From the NCBI RefSeq assembly GCF_002749975.1, contig NZ_PEIG01000004.1, forward strand, positions 1-64,000: 64,000 nucleotides of DNA, written 5' to 3'. Under the pieces are notes generated by a model, which saw only the letters and a program-made list of their open reading frames with translations, was not told the DNA's origin and did not search any database. The position numbers were made by a program, and so were the translations under genes. The DNA comes from Gloeocapsopsis sp. IPPAS B-1203. GTDB taxonomy: Bacteria > Cyanobacteriota > Cyanobacteriia > Cyanobacteriales > Chroococcidiopsidaceae. Below are positions 36,347 through 45,544 of the stretch, one piece after another. Positions within the stretch are counted from its first letter, which is position 1; each line of letters begins with the position of its first letter.

Positions 36347-37576
36347 ATGTCTTTAAATGATACTTTTAAGGTAGGGTACGTATTAAAGCGGTATCCTCGT
36401 TATTCTGAAACTTTTGTCGTCTCAGAAATCTTAGCGCATGAAGCTGCCGGACTAGCAATCGAAATTTTTGCTTTACGCCCTCCGGTAGATGCATATTTTC
36501 AAAACATTATATCTGAAGTAAGAGCACCTGTAAAGTATTTGTTATCGCACGATCTGCGGGGCAGTACTTTATGGGCAGTGTTAGAACAAGCAAGCGCCGT
36601 TTTACCAGATTTATGGAGCAAACTTGCGATCGCGCGGGGCGAAGATGTTCATGACGTACATCAGGCGATTATGCTTGCTTGTGAAGTGCGGACTAGAGGA
36701 ATTGCACATCTACACGCACATTTTGGCACTTCAGCAACAACAGTAGCGCGACTTGCTAGTCATTTTGCGGAAATTCCTTATACATTCACAGCACACGCCA
36801 AAGATATCTTTCATGAGAGCGTACAACCAGATGATGTGGAACGCAAGCTCAGCGATGCGGCAGCGGTTGTCACAATCAGCGATTATAATCTCAACTATTT
36901 AAACGAAACCTACGGACAAGCAGCAGCAAAAGTTCAACGGATATACAACGGTTTAGATTTAAATCAATTTACCTATGCATCGCCTCAAAATCGCCCACTG
37001 CGGATTATTGCCATTGGGAGATTGATTGAGAAAAAAGGATTTACCTATTTAATTGAAGCCTGCGATCTTCTGCGTAGTCGTGGTTATGAGTTTGAGTGTC
37101 ATATCGTTGGTGCAGGAGATTTAAGAGACAACTTATCCGCACAAATTGAAGCCTTAAATCTGCAATCTTATGTAGAATTAATCGGTCCTCGTCCGCAGAG
37201 TGAAATCATCGACATTGTGCAATCGGCTGCGGTGTTAGCTGCGCCTTGTGTTGTTGGTACAGACAGTAACCGTGACGGTATACCAACTGTATTACTTGAA
37301 GCGATGGCTTTAGGTACGCCTTGTGTTTCCACAGACGTTACAGGGATTCCCGAAATACTGCGGCATCAAGAAACAGGATTGATGGTACCGCAACATGATG
37401 CGATCGCACTCTCGAAGGCACTAGAAAAGTTACTCACTGACGCTCAATTACGCGTACAACTAGCCACCCAAGCACGGCAATTAATCGAGGCAAATTTTGA
37501 TATTCACTGCAATGCTGCACATTTACGCACAATTTTTCGGGCAGCACCCGTCGCAGCAGTACAGGAGGTAAGATAA
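36347..37576 (+). CDS. GT4-family glycosyltransferase (first)
   Basis: 409 aa GT-B glycosyltransferase. N-terminal VGYVLKRYPRYSETFVVSEI with HLHAHFGTSATTVARLA is like colanic acid and exopolysaccharide GT4 enzymes. The C-terminal half carries RIIAIGRLIEKKGFTYLIEA, VELIGPRPQSEI and the EX7E-type site DGIPTVLLEAMALGTPCVSTD. A retaining transfer of a nucleotide sugar at the cytoplasmic face is expected. RBS AGGAG precedes the ATG by 11 bases. Its stop shares one base with the next gene's ATG. Confidence 0.88.
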   Translation: MSLNDTFKVGYVLKRYPRYSETFVVSEILAHEAAGLAIEIFALRPPVDAYFQNIISEVRAPVKYLLSHDLRGSTLWAVLEQASAVLPDLWSKLAIARGEDVHDVHQAIMLACEVRTRGIAHLHAHFGTSATTVARLASHFAEIPYTFTAHAKDIFHESVQPDDVERKLSDAAAVVTISDYNLNYLNETYGQAAAKVQRIYNGLDLNQFTYASPQNRPLRIIAIGRLIEKKGFTYLIEACDLLRSRGYEFECHIVGAGDLRDNLSAQIEALNLQSYVELIGPRPQSEIIDIVQSAAVLAAPCVVGTDSNRDGIPTVLLEAMALGTPCVSTDVTGIPEILRHQETGLMVPQHDAIALSKALEKLLTDAQLRVQLATQARQLIEANFDIHCNAAHLRTIFRAAPVAAVQEVR

Positions 37577-38745
37577 TGCGAATTGCCTGTATTTGTGTTG
37601 ATCCAGGAGTTCCTGTATTCGGTTGCAAAGGTTGCTCAATTCACGTTCAAGAAGTGATGCGAGCATTACTTAAACAAGGACATCAAGTCGAGTTATTTAC
37701 AACGCGCTTAGGTGGAGAACCACCACAAGATTTAGCAACAGTTACCGTTCATCAATTACCCAAGTTACCCAAAGGCGATCGCGCGCAACGCGAAACAGCA
37801 GCACTCTCAATAAACCTTGACCTACGTTTAGCCTTAGAAAATAGCGGTGATTTTGACTTAGTTTACGAACGTTACTCGTTGTGGAGTTTCACAGCAATGG
37901 AGTACGCCAATACCGCAAAAATTCCAGGAATATTAGAAGTCAATGCGCCATTAATTGAAGAACACGCCCAGCATCGGGGACTAGTTAACCATGAAGCCGC
38001 CTATGAAGTCGCACAACGAGTTTTTGGCGCAGCCACCGCTTTGGTTGCAGTCTCGCAAGGAGTAGCAGATTATTTGGCAAGTTACCCTGTGGCACAAGGA
38101 CGAATTCATGTTATCCCCAATGGTGTAAATCCTGACCGCTTTGCAGTTAATCTCAATCCATCATTGCCTACACCTCATGATGTCTTTACAGTAGGTTTTG
38201 TCGGAACAATGAAGCCGTGGCATGGTTTAGAGACGTTGATCGCAGCATTTGAGATTCTGCATTGTGCTGATAATACAACTCGGCTGTTGATTGTTGGAGA
38301 TGGACCAACAAAAGACGAAGTACTACAAAACTTAGCAACTCGCCGTTTAACTCAAGCAGTCCAACTGACAGGCGCTGTTACCGCCGCACAAATTCCAGGA
38401 TTACTTGCCTCAATGGATGTTGCCGTTGCACCTTATGTCCACCAGTCGCACTTTTACTTTTCGCCGTTGAAAGTTTATGAATATATGGCAGCAGGACTGC
38501 CCATTGTTGCCAGTGATATTGGGCAAATCTCGCACTTGCTGCAAAATCGCGTCAATGGACTTTTGTGTGCGCCAGGTGATGTATTACAGTTAGCTGCACT
38601 CCTTTATCAACTACGACTGCAACCAGAACTGCGATCGCGCTTAGGTCAGGCGGCAAGAAAGACTGTATTGGAAAATCATACGTGGGATGTCGTCGTGCAA
38701 AAGACACTTCGTTTAGTCAGTTCTTCGGTTGTGGAGGTCAGTTAA
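37576..38745 (+). CDS. GT4-family glycosyltransferase (second)
   Basis: 389 aa. The N-terminus reads CVDPGVPVFGCKGCSIHVQE, with FDLVYERYSLWSF and AQHRGLVNHEAAYEVAQRVF in the acceptor half. The donor half has VGFVGTMKPWHGLETLIAAF, DGPTKDEVLQNLA and the EX7E-type site YFSPLKVYEYMAAGLPIVAS. It is a second, distinct GT4 enzyme, differing from its neighbour in the acceptor half, so the two probably add different sugars. It overlaps the upstream gene by 1 bp (TAATG) and has AGGAGG shortly upstream of its ATG, indicating coupled translation. Confidence 0.87.
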   Translation: MRIACICVDPGVPVFGCKGCSIHVQEVMRALLKQGHQVELFTTRLGGEPPQDLATVTVHQLPKLPKGDRAQRETAALSINLDLRLALENSGDFDLVYERYSLWSFTAMEYANTAKIPGILEVNAPLIEEHAQHRGLVNHEAAYEVAQRVFGAATALVAVSQGVADYLASYPVAQGRIHVIPNGVNPDRFAVNLNPSLPTPHDVFTVGFVGTMKPWHGLETLIAAFEILHCADNTTRLLIVGDGPTKDEVLQNLATRRLTQAVQLTGAVTAAQIPGLLASMDVAVAPYVHQSHFYFSPLKVYEYMAAGLPIVASDIGQISHLLQNRVNGLLCAPGDVLQLAALLYQLRLQPELRSRLGQAARKTVLENHTWDVVVQKTLRLVSSSVVEVS

Positions 38746-38748
38746 TCG

Positions 38749-40593
38749 ATGGGTCGTCCGCAGAAAATACAAGAAATTGTGCCAGGATTTTGGCAGATTT
38801 TACAGCGCTTTCAACCATATATTCAAAAACAGCAAGCGTTAGTCGTGGGATCGCTGTTGGCACTTCTTGCTGAAGTCGGGTTGCGACTTCTAGAACCTTG
38901 GCCCTTGAAGTTCGTATTTGACCGCGTGATTGATCCTACAGGCGAAGCATCAGGGATTGCTTGGATTGATAACCTGGCGCCAACGGCATTGTTATGGCTG
39001 TCGGCATTAGGGCTTGTGTTGGTAACAGGATTGCGATCGCTTGCGGCATACGGTAGTACCGTAGGTTTTGCCTTGACGGGAAACCGCGTTCTCACTGAGG
39101 TACGCAATGATTTATATCGCCATTTGCAGAGTTTATCACTGTCGTTTCACACCAAAGCTAAAGGTGGCGAACTAACGATTCGAGTTATTAGTGATATTGG
39201 CTTACTTAAAGATGTGATTGTCACAGCGTTTTTGCCACTACTCGGTAATGCGCTGATTTTAGTGGGAATGGTAGCATTGATGTTCTGGTTGCATCTTGAA
39301 TTGATGCTGCTGGCACTTCTGACTGTTCCATTGTTCTACATTGCTACAGCACGATTGACTAGCCGAATTCGCGATGTCTCGCGCAAACAACGTCAACGAG
39401 AAGGCGCAATGGCTGCAACTGCTGCCGAATCAATCAGCGCCATTAAAATTGTCAAAACGCTGTCGTTAGAAGAAACCTTTGCACAGACTTTTTCAGGTCA
39501 AAGTCACAAAAGCTTAAAAGATGGCGTGAAAGCCAAGCGGTTAGAAGCAAGTTTAGAACGAACTGTCGATTTGTTGATTGCGATCTCAACTGCAATTGTT
39601 TTAGGCCGTGGCGCGCAATTAGTTTTGAGTAATGCACTGACGCCTGGTGACTTGCTGGTTTTCTTATCTTACTTAAAAAACGCTTTTAAACCTGTCAAAG
39701 ACTTTGCCAAATATACGGGAAGACTCGCCAAAGGAACCGCCGCAGGCGAACGCATTATTGACTTACTCGACCAAAAACCCGAAGTTCAAGACTTGCCAGG
39801 CGCAAAACCTGCACCGCCATTCCAGGGTTATGTTCAGTTTGAAAACATCACGTTTGCCTATGAACCAGGACATCCCACACTCAAAGATATTGATTTTAGT
39901 GTCGCCCCTGGTCAGCAAGTTGCTTTAGTTGGGCATTCTGGAAGTGGCAAATCGACATTAACTAGCTTAATCCTGCGGCTTTACGATCCAGATCGCGGTC
40001 GCGTACTGATTGATGGACATGATATTCGCGAATACACAGCGACATCACTGCGATCGCAAGTTAGTGTGGTGTTGCAAGAGAGTTTGTTATTCGCCGGAAG
40101 TATTTGGGAGAACATCGCTTATGGTTCGCCTGATGCTACACCTGAGGAAATTATCACCGCTGCAAAAATCGCCAATGCGCATGATTTCATTCAGAATCTG
40201 CCGCAAGGCTACGATACTCTAGTAGGAGAACGCGGGGTTACGCTTTCGGGAGGACAGCGACAACGAATTGCGATCGCCCGCGCCGCTGTGCGTCAAGCAC
40301 CAATTCTGATTTTGGATGAACCGACAACAGGTTTAGATCAAGAAAATGAGCAAGTTGTTGTCGAAGCTTTAGAAAGACTGGCTTGGGGTAAAACGACTTT
40401 CACGATCGCTCACGATCTTTATCTAGCAGCGCGTGCTGATTTGATTCTTTATGTCGAAAACGGACGCATTTTAGAACGCGGTACGCATCAAGAACTGATG
40501 CAAGCAAACGGTCGCTATGCCGAATTATACAACTTACAAGCCGCACAACGAGATCTCAACAATCGTCAGGAGGCAACTCATGTTACCCGCTGA
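38749..40593 (+). CDS. ABC exporter (MsbA-like), export step of the glycosyltransferase operon
   Basis: 614 aa half-transporter, presumably a homodimer. Membrane domain about 25-330 (WPLKFVFDRV, GFALTGNRVLTEVRNDLY). ATPase: Walker A GHSGSGKST, signature LSGGQRQRIAIAR, Walker B PILILDEPTTGLD with the catalytic Glu, and H-loop FTIAHDL. All motifs are canonical, unlike the siderophore-region exporters. It starts 3 bp after the second GT4 gene and overlaps the following kinase gene. Export of a lipid-linked or glycosylated product of the operon is the natural inference; flippases of this type move lipid A-like or lipid-linked sugars. Confidence 0.92.
   Translation: MGRPQKIQEIVPGFWQILQRFQPYIQKQQALVVGSLLALLAEVGLRLLEPWPLKFVFDRVIDPTGEASGIAWIDNLAPTALLWLSALGLVLVTGLRSLAAYGSTVGFALTGNRVLTEVRNDLYRHLQSLSLSFHTKAKGGELTIRVISDIGLLKDVIVTAFLPLLGNALILVGMVALMFWLHLELMLLALLTVPLFYIATARLTSRIRDVSRKQRQREGAMAATAAESISAIKIVKTLSLEETFAQTFSGQSHKSLKDGVKAKRLEASLERTVDLLIAISTAIVLGRGAQLVLSNALTPGDLLVFLSYLKNAFKPVKDFAKYTGRLAKGTAAGERIIDLLDQKPEVQDLPGAKPAPPFQGYVQFENITFAYEPGHPTLKDIDFSVAPGQQVALVGHSGSGKSTLTSLILRLYDPDRGRVLIDGHDIREYTATSLRSQVSVVLQESLLFAGSIWENIAYGSPDATPEEIITAAKIANAHDFIQNLPQGYDTLVGERGVTLSGGQRQRIAIARAAVRQAPILILDEPTTGLDQENEQVVVEALERLAWGKTTFTIAHDLYLAARADLILYVENGRILERGTHQELMQANGRYAELYNLQAAQRDLNNRQEATHVTR
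40568..40573 (+). promoter_or_regulatory. Shine-Dalgarno deciding the first kinase start
   Basis: AGGAGG ends 6 bases before the ATG at 40580, inside the last codons of the ABC exporter. It selects 40580 over the longer open frame that begins at 40517. Confidence 0.8.
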
Positions 40594-41860
40594 TAGCAGC
40601 TTAATTCATCGCGATGCTGAATTACCAGGATTAGCAGTATTACTCGATGTTGATGCTTTTGCATCTGTACTACAAGCAGAACTACCTGAAATTAACATTC
40701 AATCAGTTCATAGCACTTATGTACGGTACAAGCGCGGAACTAACTGTTTAGTTGCTTATGAATTGAATGTCGCAGGAACCAAAGTGCCGATTTATGCTAA
40801 AGCCTTTGGTGCAAATAGCCGGAATAAATTGCAAAAGTTTAGAAATCGAACCAGCGTACCAGGATCGTTAGGTATTGGTCGGTTGATTTTAGCAGCTTAC
40901 GGAATTGCAGTGTGTTTTTTCCCCAATGATAAAAATCTCAAACAACTGCCGCAGCTTGTCGATCGGCAAACTCGCAAGCATCTGCTAGACAAAATATCTG
41001 CAAATGATTTGTGCGAAACACAACTGTTGAATTTGCGATACAAACCAGAAAGGCGATATGTAGGGCAACTGCGTAGTGATACTAACATTCAGGCAGTGCT
41101 AAAAGCATACACAAAAGAAGATTATCTGCAAGCTAAAACAAACGCCCAAGCATTTCATTCAGGTACAGTTTTAAATATCGCACCAACTTTAGGTTATTCA
41201 GATCGCGATCGCCTATTAGCATTTGAATGGATACCGCAATTACCGTTGAACAAGGCGATCGCCCAGCCACAATTTAACTATGATACGATTACGCTGACTG
41301 GTGCAGCGTTAGCCGAAATTCATGCCCAAAATCCCGCCAACTTAAACATTCTTAGCCGTAACGCCGAAGCACAAAGTTTATTATTACTTGCTGCGGATCT
41401 CAGCTTTATTTATCCCCCAGTTGCTGATTTGGCTCAGAATTTAGCACAGCAATTTGCAGAACAACTACTATCACTACCTCAACTAACATACCCAATTCAT
41501 GGCGACTTCAACGCTGAACAAGTGCTGTTAGGAGAAAATGTCACTATTCTCGACTTTGATCGGGCAGTACGTAGCGATCCAGCAGCCGATTTAGGCTCAT
41601 TTGTTGCCCGATTAGAACATGACAAATTACGCGGTGACTTGTCATCATACCGCTTAGAACGTATTAAGGCAGCATTGTTACAAAGCTATCAAGCACCATT
41701 CCTACTTAACCGCGTCGAGTTATACACAGCGATCGCTTTATTTCGTCTGGCGTGTGAACCATTTCGCTATCGCGAACCAAATTGGCATGAAAAAACTGTG
41801 ATGATTTTACAGCAGGTTGAGACAATTTTACAGCCATTAAGCACACCTCAATCAGCATAA
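40580..41860 (+). CDS. APH-like phosphotransferase (first), possible sugar kinase
   Basis: 426 aa from the ATG at 40580, which has AGGAGG six bases upstream; the frame from 40517 merely overlaps the exporter. The C-terminal half has HGDFNAEQVLLGENVTILDF: the APH catalytic loop, with Asp in HGD and Gln where choline and aminoglycoside kinases have Asn, then DFDRAVRSDPAADLG for metal and ATP binding. Gln in this loop also occurs in maltokinase-like sugar kinases, which is only a hint. A small-molecule or sugar kinase acting on the operon's intermediate is likely. A second, related kinase follows. Confidence 0.75.
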   Translation: MLPADSSLIHRDAELPGLAVLLDVDAFASVLQAELPEINIQSVHSTYVRYKRGTNCLVAYELNVAGTKVPIYAKAFGANSRNKLQKFRNRTSVPGSLGIGRLILAAYGIAVCFFPNDKNLKQLPQLVDRQTRKHLLDKISANDLCETQLLNLRYKPERRYVGQLRSDTNIQAVLKAYTKEDYLQAKTNAQAFHSGTVLNIAPTLGYSDRDRLLAFEWIPQLPLNKAIAQPQFNYDTITLTGAALAEIHAQNPANLNILSRNAEAQSLLLLAADLSFIYPPVADLAQNLAQQFAEQLLSLPQLTYPIHGDFNAEQVLLGENVTILDFDRAVRSDPAADLGSFVARLEHDKLRGDLSSYRLERIKAALLQSYQAPFLLNRVELYTAIALFRLACEPFRYREPNWHEKTVMILQQVETILQPLSTPQSA

Positions 41861-41870
41861 AAGGAGGTGT
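41861..41870 (+). promoter_or_regulatory. near-perfect Shine-Dalgarno before the second kinase
   Basis: AAGGAGGTGT directly precedes the ATG at 41871. It matches the anti-Shine-Dalgarno complement over nine bases, unusually strong for a cyanobacterial gene, and fixes the start. Confidence 0.8.
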
Positions 41871-42884
41871 ATGAGCACCATTTCAGTTATCGATCCCTTT
41901 GATGTTGTCCGTGATGCAAAAATGCCATTTTTAACACAAGCATTGCATCCTGAAGTTGTTCAACAACAGTTTGATCGGCTTTCACTGTGGCAAAACACGC
42001 ATCCAATAGAACTGCAAGCGATTCGCGTCATTCGCTATAAACCAGGACGTCGGTGTTTAATTGAATACGATGTTGTCGAAAATCAGTCAGCGATCACGTT
42101 AATTGGCAAAGTTCGTGCGAAGGGACTTGATCGTTGTACCTATCGTCTGCTGCAATTACTTTGGCACAATGGTTTTGATGCTGAGAGTGGCGATCGCATT
42201 TCGGTTCCTGAACCTATCGGGGTAATTCCTGAATTTCAAATGTGGCTACAGCGTAAAGTTGCCGGTACAGTTGCTACGAATTTACTACTACAACCTGACG
42301 GTATTGCCTTATCACAGCACATTGCCCAAGCCGCGCACAAGCTACATCAAGCAAATATTGTCCCTCGGCGTAGCCATACAATGGCAGATGAATTACGAAT
42401 CTTGGGCGATCGCCTATTGAAGGTAGTGCAATCATATCCACATTTGTCACAACGTATCGAGAGGTTACTTATAGCTTGCGATCGCCTCGGTACTACGACG
42501 CCAGAGTTAGAAAATAGTGGAATTCATCGCGATTTTTACCCCGATCAAGTTTTAGTTGCAGGCGATCGCATTTACTTACTTGATTTGGATCTTTATTGTC
42601 TTGGCGATCCTAGTTTGGATATTGGTAACTTTATTGCCCACGTAACAGAACAAAGCTTGCGTACTTTAGGCAATGCAGATGCTTTAATAGATCGAGAAGA
42701 AGCGGCGATCGCTGAATTTACTCGTCTATCTAGTACTGCAACTCATGTCGCCATCCAGGCGTATAAAACCCTGACGTTAGCGCGACATATTTACATTAGT
42801 ACGCTATTTCCTGAACGGCAAAAATTTACAGAGACACTCTTAGAACTTTGCGAACAAAGGTCTGTAGCCTCTCATTATGTGTGA
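41871..42884 (+). CDS. APH-like phosphotransferase (second)
   Basis: 337 aa. Related to the preceding kinase but clearly distinct: RVIRYKPGRRCLIEYDVV in the N-lobe, and HRDFYPDQVLVAGDRIYLLD with DLDLYCLGDPSLDIGNF in the C-lobe. The catalytic loop again has Gln for Asn, suggesting the two genes arose by duplication. Two kinases in one pathway could act on two substrates or form a heterodimer. The end overlaps the porin frame slightly. Substrate unknown. Confidence 0.75.
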   Translation: MSTISVIDPFDVVRDAKMPFLTQALHPEVVQQQFDRLSLWQNTHPIELQAIRVIRYKPGRRCLIEYDVVENQSAITLIGKVRAKGLDRCTYRLLQLLWHNGFDAESGDRISVPEPIGVIPEFQMWLQRKVAGTVATNLLLQPDGIALSQHIAQAAHKLHQANIVPRRSHTMADELRILGDRLLKVVQSYPHLSQRIERLLIACDRLGTTTPELENSGIHRDFYPDQVLVAGDRIYLLDLDLYCLGDPSLDIGNFIAHVTEQSLRTLGNADALIDREEAAIAEFTRLSSTATHVAIQAYKTLTLARHIYISTLFPERQKFTETLLELCEQRSVASHYV

Positions 42885-42894
42885 GAACGGATTA

Positions 42895-44442
42895 ATGACA
42901 ATAACATCAACCAAAATATTAACACAACTCACCGTATTAGGTGTTTTTTCAGTCTTGACAAATGCTCCTGTTAGTGCATTAGAAATTTCTAGCACTACCG
43001 AGCCACTTGCACAAGTGACATCGGTGTCTCAGTTATCTGATGTAGCACCTAATGATTGGGCATTTCAATCGCTGCGTGCGTTGGTAGAACGCTATGGTTG
43101 TATTGCAGGTTATCCCGATGGAACATATCGCGGCGATCGCGCTTTAACTCGATATGAGTTTGCAGCGGGGTTGAATGCTTGTTTAGAACAGATCAATTCT
43201 TTGATTACAGCAGCCACAACAGATGCAATTCGTCAAGCAGACCTTGATACTTTACAACGATTACAAGCTGAGTTTGCGCAAGAATTAGCGACAGTACAAG
43301 GAAGTGTCGATCAACTCGAAGCCCGTACTGCTGAACTTGAAGCACAACAATTTTCGACAACCACCCGACTTGAAGGCGAAGTTTTATTTGCGGTGAGTGG
43401 CGTTACTGGCGATCGCAAAGCTGATGGTAGCGATGAGGAGATTGATGATAGCATTACACTCAGCAATCGCGTCCGGCTCAACTTTATTACTAGTTTCTCT
43501 GGTTCCGATGCCTTCCGAGTGCGTTTGCAAGCGCGTAATATCCCTGAATTAGAAGATGCGGCAGGTACGCCAATGGCAAATTTGGGGTTTGATGGTAATA
43601 GCGAAAATCGCATAGAAGTAAGTCGGATGGATTATGCTTTTTCGCTAGGCGATCGCGCCCAAGGTTATTTGAGTTTTGTTGGTGGAGGCTTGGGAGATTT
43701 TGTCACTAACGTGAATCCGTTATATGGTAGTAGCGGTTCGGGTGCAGTTTCGCTGTTTGCGCGAGAAAATCCAGTGCGACGTCAAGGCGGTGCGCCTGGT
43801 GCCAGTTTTGCTTATAGTTTTAGTGATGCAGTTACCCTCGAACTTGGCATTGCAACGAGTGCAGCAACTGATCCAGAAGTAGGTATTTGGCAAAGTCCCT
43901 ATGCAGCGATCGCGCAGTTAACTGTACAACCGATCGACACTTTAAATCTTGGTTTAACTTATGTTCGCTCGTACAACAGCATTAGTACAGGTACAGGAAG
44001 CGAATTATCCAACGATCCGTTTGATGGTGATGCAGATGCGATTACGGGAAACTCGTATGGTGTCGAAGCCGCATTACAAGTGAGTCCGAATTTTACACTT
44101 GGGGGTAGAGTTGGTTTAATTCAAGCAACCGCAACCGATCTTGACAACAACCCTGCAGCAGATATTTTCACTTGGGCTGTGTCGCTTGCTTTCCCTGACT
44201 TAGCCGGAGAAGATAATTTAGCGGGTATCATTATTGGTTTACCGCCAAAAGTCGTGAGTAATCAACTTGATACAGATTTAGAAGAAGACAGTAGTTCTCT
44301 ACACCTCGAAGCTTTCTACCGCTTTCAAGTTAATGACAACTTAGCAATTACTCCTGGTGTTTTTATGATTACTAATCCCGAACACGATGCAGATAATGAC
44401 ACGATTTATGTAGGAACTGTCCGCACGACGTTTGAATTTTGA
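42895..44442 (+). CDS. SLH/OprB-type outer-membrane porin
   Basis: About 515 aa from ATG at 42895 (an upstream in-frame ATG at 42877 overlaps the kinase end). Signal peptide ending near NAPVSALE, then an SLH domain at about 50-110 (NDWAFQSLRALVERYGCIAG, YPDGTYRGDRALTRYEFAAG), a coiled-coil at about 115-170, and an OprB-like beta barrel ending TVRTTFEF (C-terminal Phe). SLH-porins are the main outer-membrane channels of cyanobacteria and some mediate inorganic ion uptake, including iron. Its place at the end of an ABC-exporter operon suggests it could be the outer-membrane exit or anchor, but it may be independent. Confidence 0.9.
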   Translation: MTITSTKILTQLTVLGVFSVLTNAPVSALEISSTTEPLAQVTSVSQLSDVAPNDWAFQSLRALVERYGCIAGYPDGTYRGDRALTRYEFAAGLNACLEQINSLITAATTDAIRQADLDTLQRLQAEFAQELATVQGSVDQLEARTAELEAQQFSTTTRLEGEVLFAVSGVTGDRKADGSDEEIDDSITLSNRVRLNFITSFSGSDAFRVRLQARNIPELEDAAGTPMANLGFDGNSENRIEVSRMDYAFSLGDRAQGYLSFVGGGLGDFVTNVNPLYGSSGSGAVSLFARENPVRRQGGAPGASFAYSFSDAVTLELGIATSAATDPEVGIWQSPYAAIAQLTVQPIDTLNLGLTYVRSYNSISTGTGSELSNDPFDGDADAITGNSYGVEAALQVSPNFTLGGRVGLIQATATDLDNNPAADIFTWAVSLAFPDLAGEDNLAGIIIGLPPKVVSNQLDTDLEEDSSSLHLEAFYRFQVNDNLAITPGVFMITNPEHDADNDTIYVGTVRTTFEF

Positions 44443-44444
44443 AG

Positions 44445-44478
44445 TGGTAATGGGTAATTGGTGATTGGTGATTGGTAA
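44445..44478 (+). repeat. STRR heptamer repeat
   Basis: GTGGTAATGGGTAATTGG followed by TGATTGG twice is a heptameric repeat right after the porin stop codon. It is the same repeat type as at 12008 and 47383. The rest of the 132-bp gap holds no gene. Confidence 0.75.
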
Positions 44479-44574
44479 GAGTGTTTCAGTCTATTGCTAG
44501 AAGCGTAACTACGGTGAGTTCAAGATATAAATAAATAAACACAAGCTGGTGTAGTTCAGTTTCATTAAATACAA

Positions 44575-45498
44575 ATGCGATCGCACTTCTGTTCAAGTCG
44601 ATGGCGCTTAGGTTTAGCCTTATCGCTATTGACAGTTTTCTTGTGGGGAATTTTACCCATTGCTTTATCAGTAACACTCCAAGCACTTGATGTTTATACA
44701 CTCACTTGGTTTCGATTTTTAATTTCTTTTGGGTTACTCGCAATTTATTTAGCTAGCCGCCAGCAGTTACCACAATGGCAAAAACTCCGCAATGCTGGGT
44801 TAGGGCTTATTGTAGTTGCAACAGTATTTTTAGGAATAAATTACTTACTCTTCGTACAAGGTTTAACGCTAACATCGCCTGCAAATGCCCAAGTCTTAAT
44901 TCAACTTGCACCAGTATTATTTGGTATAGGTGCGATCGCATTTTTTAAAGAACGCTTTAACCGCTATCAATCCATCGGGTTGAGTATCCTTGTGCTTGGT
45001 TTAGTGTTGTTCTTTAATGAGCAATTGCAGAGTTTACTCACAGCAAATTCTACCTATCTTGTTGGTAGTGGTATTCTTGTACTCGCAGCCGCAGCTTGGG
45101 CAGTTTATGCTTTAGCACAGAAACAATTACTGCGATCGCTTTCTTCCGCAAACGTAATGCTACTGATCTACGGTGGTTGTGCGCTGCTATTTACGCCTGT
45201 GGCGACACCGTCAACAATTCTGACGCTGAGTCTTTTACACTGGGGAACGCTACTATTTTGTGGATTAAATACTTTGATTGCCTATGGTGCATTTGCTGAA
45301 GCCCTCGAACATTGGGAAGCTTCGCGGGTGAGTGCAGTTCTTGCATTAACTCCAGTTGTAACTTTGGCATCCGTAGAGATAGTATCATCACTCCTTCCTA
45401 AGTGGATTGCCAGCGAACAATTAACATTGTTAGGCTTGATTGGAGCCATTTTAGTTGTGAGTGGTTCAATGGCGATCGCTTTAGGGAGATCGCATTAA
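44575..45498 (+). CDS. EamA/DMT-family transporter
   Basis: 307 aa with ten predicted membrane helices in two five-helix repeats, the DMT/EamA layout. First repeat: LTVFLWGILPIALSVTLQAL, TLTWFRFLISFGLLAIYLAS, FLGINYLLFVQGL, NAQVLIQLAPVLFGIGAIAF. Second repeat: GSGILVLAAAAWAVYALAQK, SRVSAVLALTPVVTLASVEI. Efflux of small metabolites across the plasma membrane is typical; the substrate is unknown. The ATG at 44575 begins MRSHFCSS. It follows the porin after an STRR repeat. Confidence 0.9.
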   Translation: MRSHFCSSRWRLGLALSLLTVFLWGILPIALSVTLQALDVYTLTWFRFLISFGLLAIYLASRQQLPQWQKLRNAGLGLIVVATVFLGINYLLFVQGLTLTSPANAQVLIQLAPVLFGIGAIAFFKERFNRYQSIGLSILVLGLVLFFNEQLQSLLTANSTYLVGSGILVLAAAAWAVYALAQKQLLRSLSSANVMLLIYGGCALLFTPVATPSTILTLSLLHWGTLLFCGLNTLIAYGAFAEALEHWEASRVSAVLALTPVVTLASVEIVSSLLPKWIASEQLTLLGLIGAILVVSGSMAIALGRSH

Positions 45499-45544
45499 AT
45501 GCAGTAGCTTGGTAGATATACTCTTATCTTTACCCTATCTACTT

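Noticed and set aside
43311-43613. 100-codon minus-strand frame in the porin
   Set aside because: Shadow of the porin gene with low-complexity Ser-rich sequence.
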